Made by a program: the position numbers and the translations under genes
Shown here: positions 10,571 to 10,661 of the stretch, in pieces
How positions within the stretch are numbered: the first letter of the stretch is position 1
How the letters are laid out: every line of letters starts with the position of its first letter
Source of the DNA: Baffinella frigidus
Lineage: Eukaryota; Cryptophyceae; Cryptomonadales; Baffinellaceae
Assembly: GCA_026770585.1 (NCBI GenBank)
Contig: MU646335.1
Coordinates: 482,580-493,240 of the forward strand
Length of the DNA: 10,661 bases
Reading direction: 5' to 3'
Notes under the pieces: generated by a model
What the model was told of the DNA's origin: nothing
What the model saw: the letters and a program-made list of their open reading frames with translations, nothing else
Databases searched by the model: none

Positions 10571-10661
10571 TGTGGGGTTTATGGATCAGGATTTGGGGTT
10601 TGGGGTTTGGGGTTTGGGGTTTGGGGTTTGGGGTTTGGGGTTTGGGGTTTGGGGTTTGGGG
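10571..10661. repeat. TTTGGGG heptamer array at the right edge
   Basis: From about 10592 the units are perfect TTTGGGG to the window end. On the gene strand (CCCCAAA)n leads to AAACCCCACACCAG, the acceptor of exon 1. The array continues beyond the window. Confidence 0.97.

Overview
The window is eukaryotic nuclear DNA. There is no bacterial-style gene layout, no long credible ORF and no RNA gene I can support. About a quarter of it is degenerate heptamer or octamer sequence related to the plant/algal telomere unit TTTAGGG. This suggests a green-lineage or other photosynthetic protist; a prasinophyte alga would fit the ankyrin-like fragment, but that is a low-confidence guess.

The main result is a gene that ORF finding cannot see. 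Ten short minus-strand exons (10566 down to 554) encode, in correct order, consecutive pieces of a PTEN/TPTE-type protein: the end of the phosphatase WPD-equivalent loop (HNPP), the P-loop (HSKLGRGRTG), the SQ..RYV segment, the linker into the C2 domain, and the C2 domain. Each exon has an AG acceptor and a GT donor, all junction phases are compatible, and the joined 779 nt have no in-frame stop. The gene is open at both ends: the N-terminus lies beyond the right edge and the C-terminus beyond the left. At two PTEN catalytic positions (D92 and C124 in human numbering) the exons read Asn and Ser, so the product, if made, would probably be a pseudophosphatase.

The introns (about 0.55 to 1.8 kb) are almost wholly repetitive. 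Left to right: TGTGGGG array and two copies of the last exon (1-620); TTTAGGG variants, two tandem copies of exon 9 and an octamer array (620-1810); foldback elements and exon 8 with remnants (1905-2550); a TCTGACTC-type satellite carrying three truncated copies of exon 8 (2560-3400); exon 7 and its broken copy (3488-3752); TTTAGGG/TGTAGGG/TGCAGGG arrays around exon 6 (3756-4795); four tandem copies of exon 5 (4833-5508); GGA and GGTC tracts, a plus-strand ankyrin-like fragment and a CCCTCAA array (5512-6230); exons 4 and 3 among short TIR elements (6241-9230); three partial and one full copy of the P-loop exon (9235-9963); exon 1 and a fragment of it (10247-10566); and a TTTGGGG array (10571-10661).

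Most exons have one or more broken copies in an adjacent intron. Differences between copies are mostly silent (about 40 silent to 15 replacement codon differences by eye), so the copies descend from sequences that were under coding selection. At least six families of short terminal-inverted-repeat elements (roughly 60-190 bp) fill the rest. I cannot tell from sequence alone whether this copy is transcribed or is a recent pseudogene.
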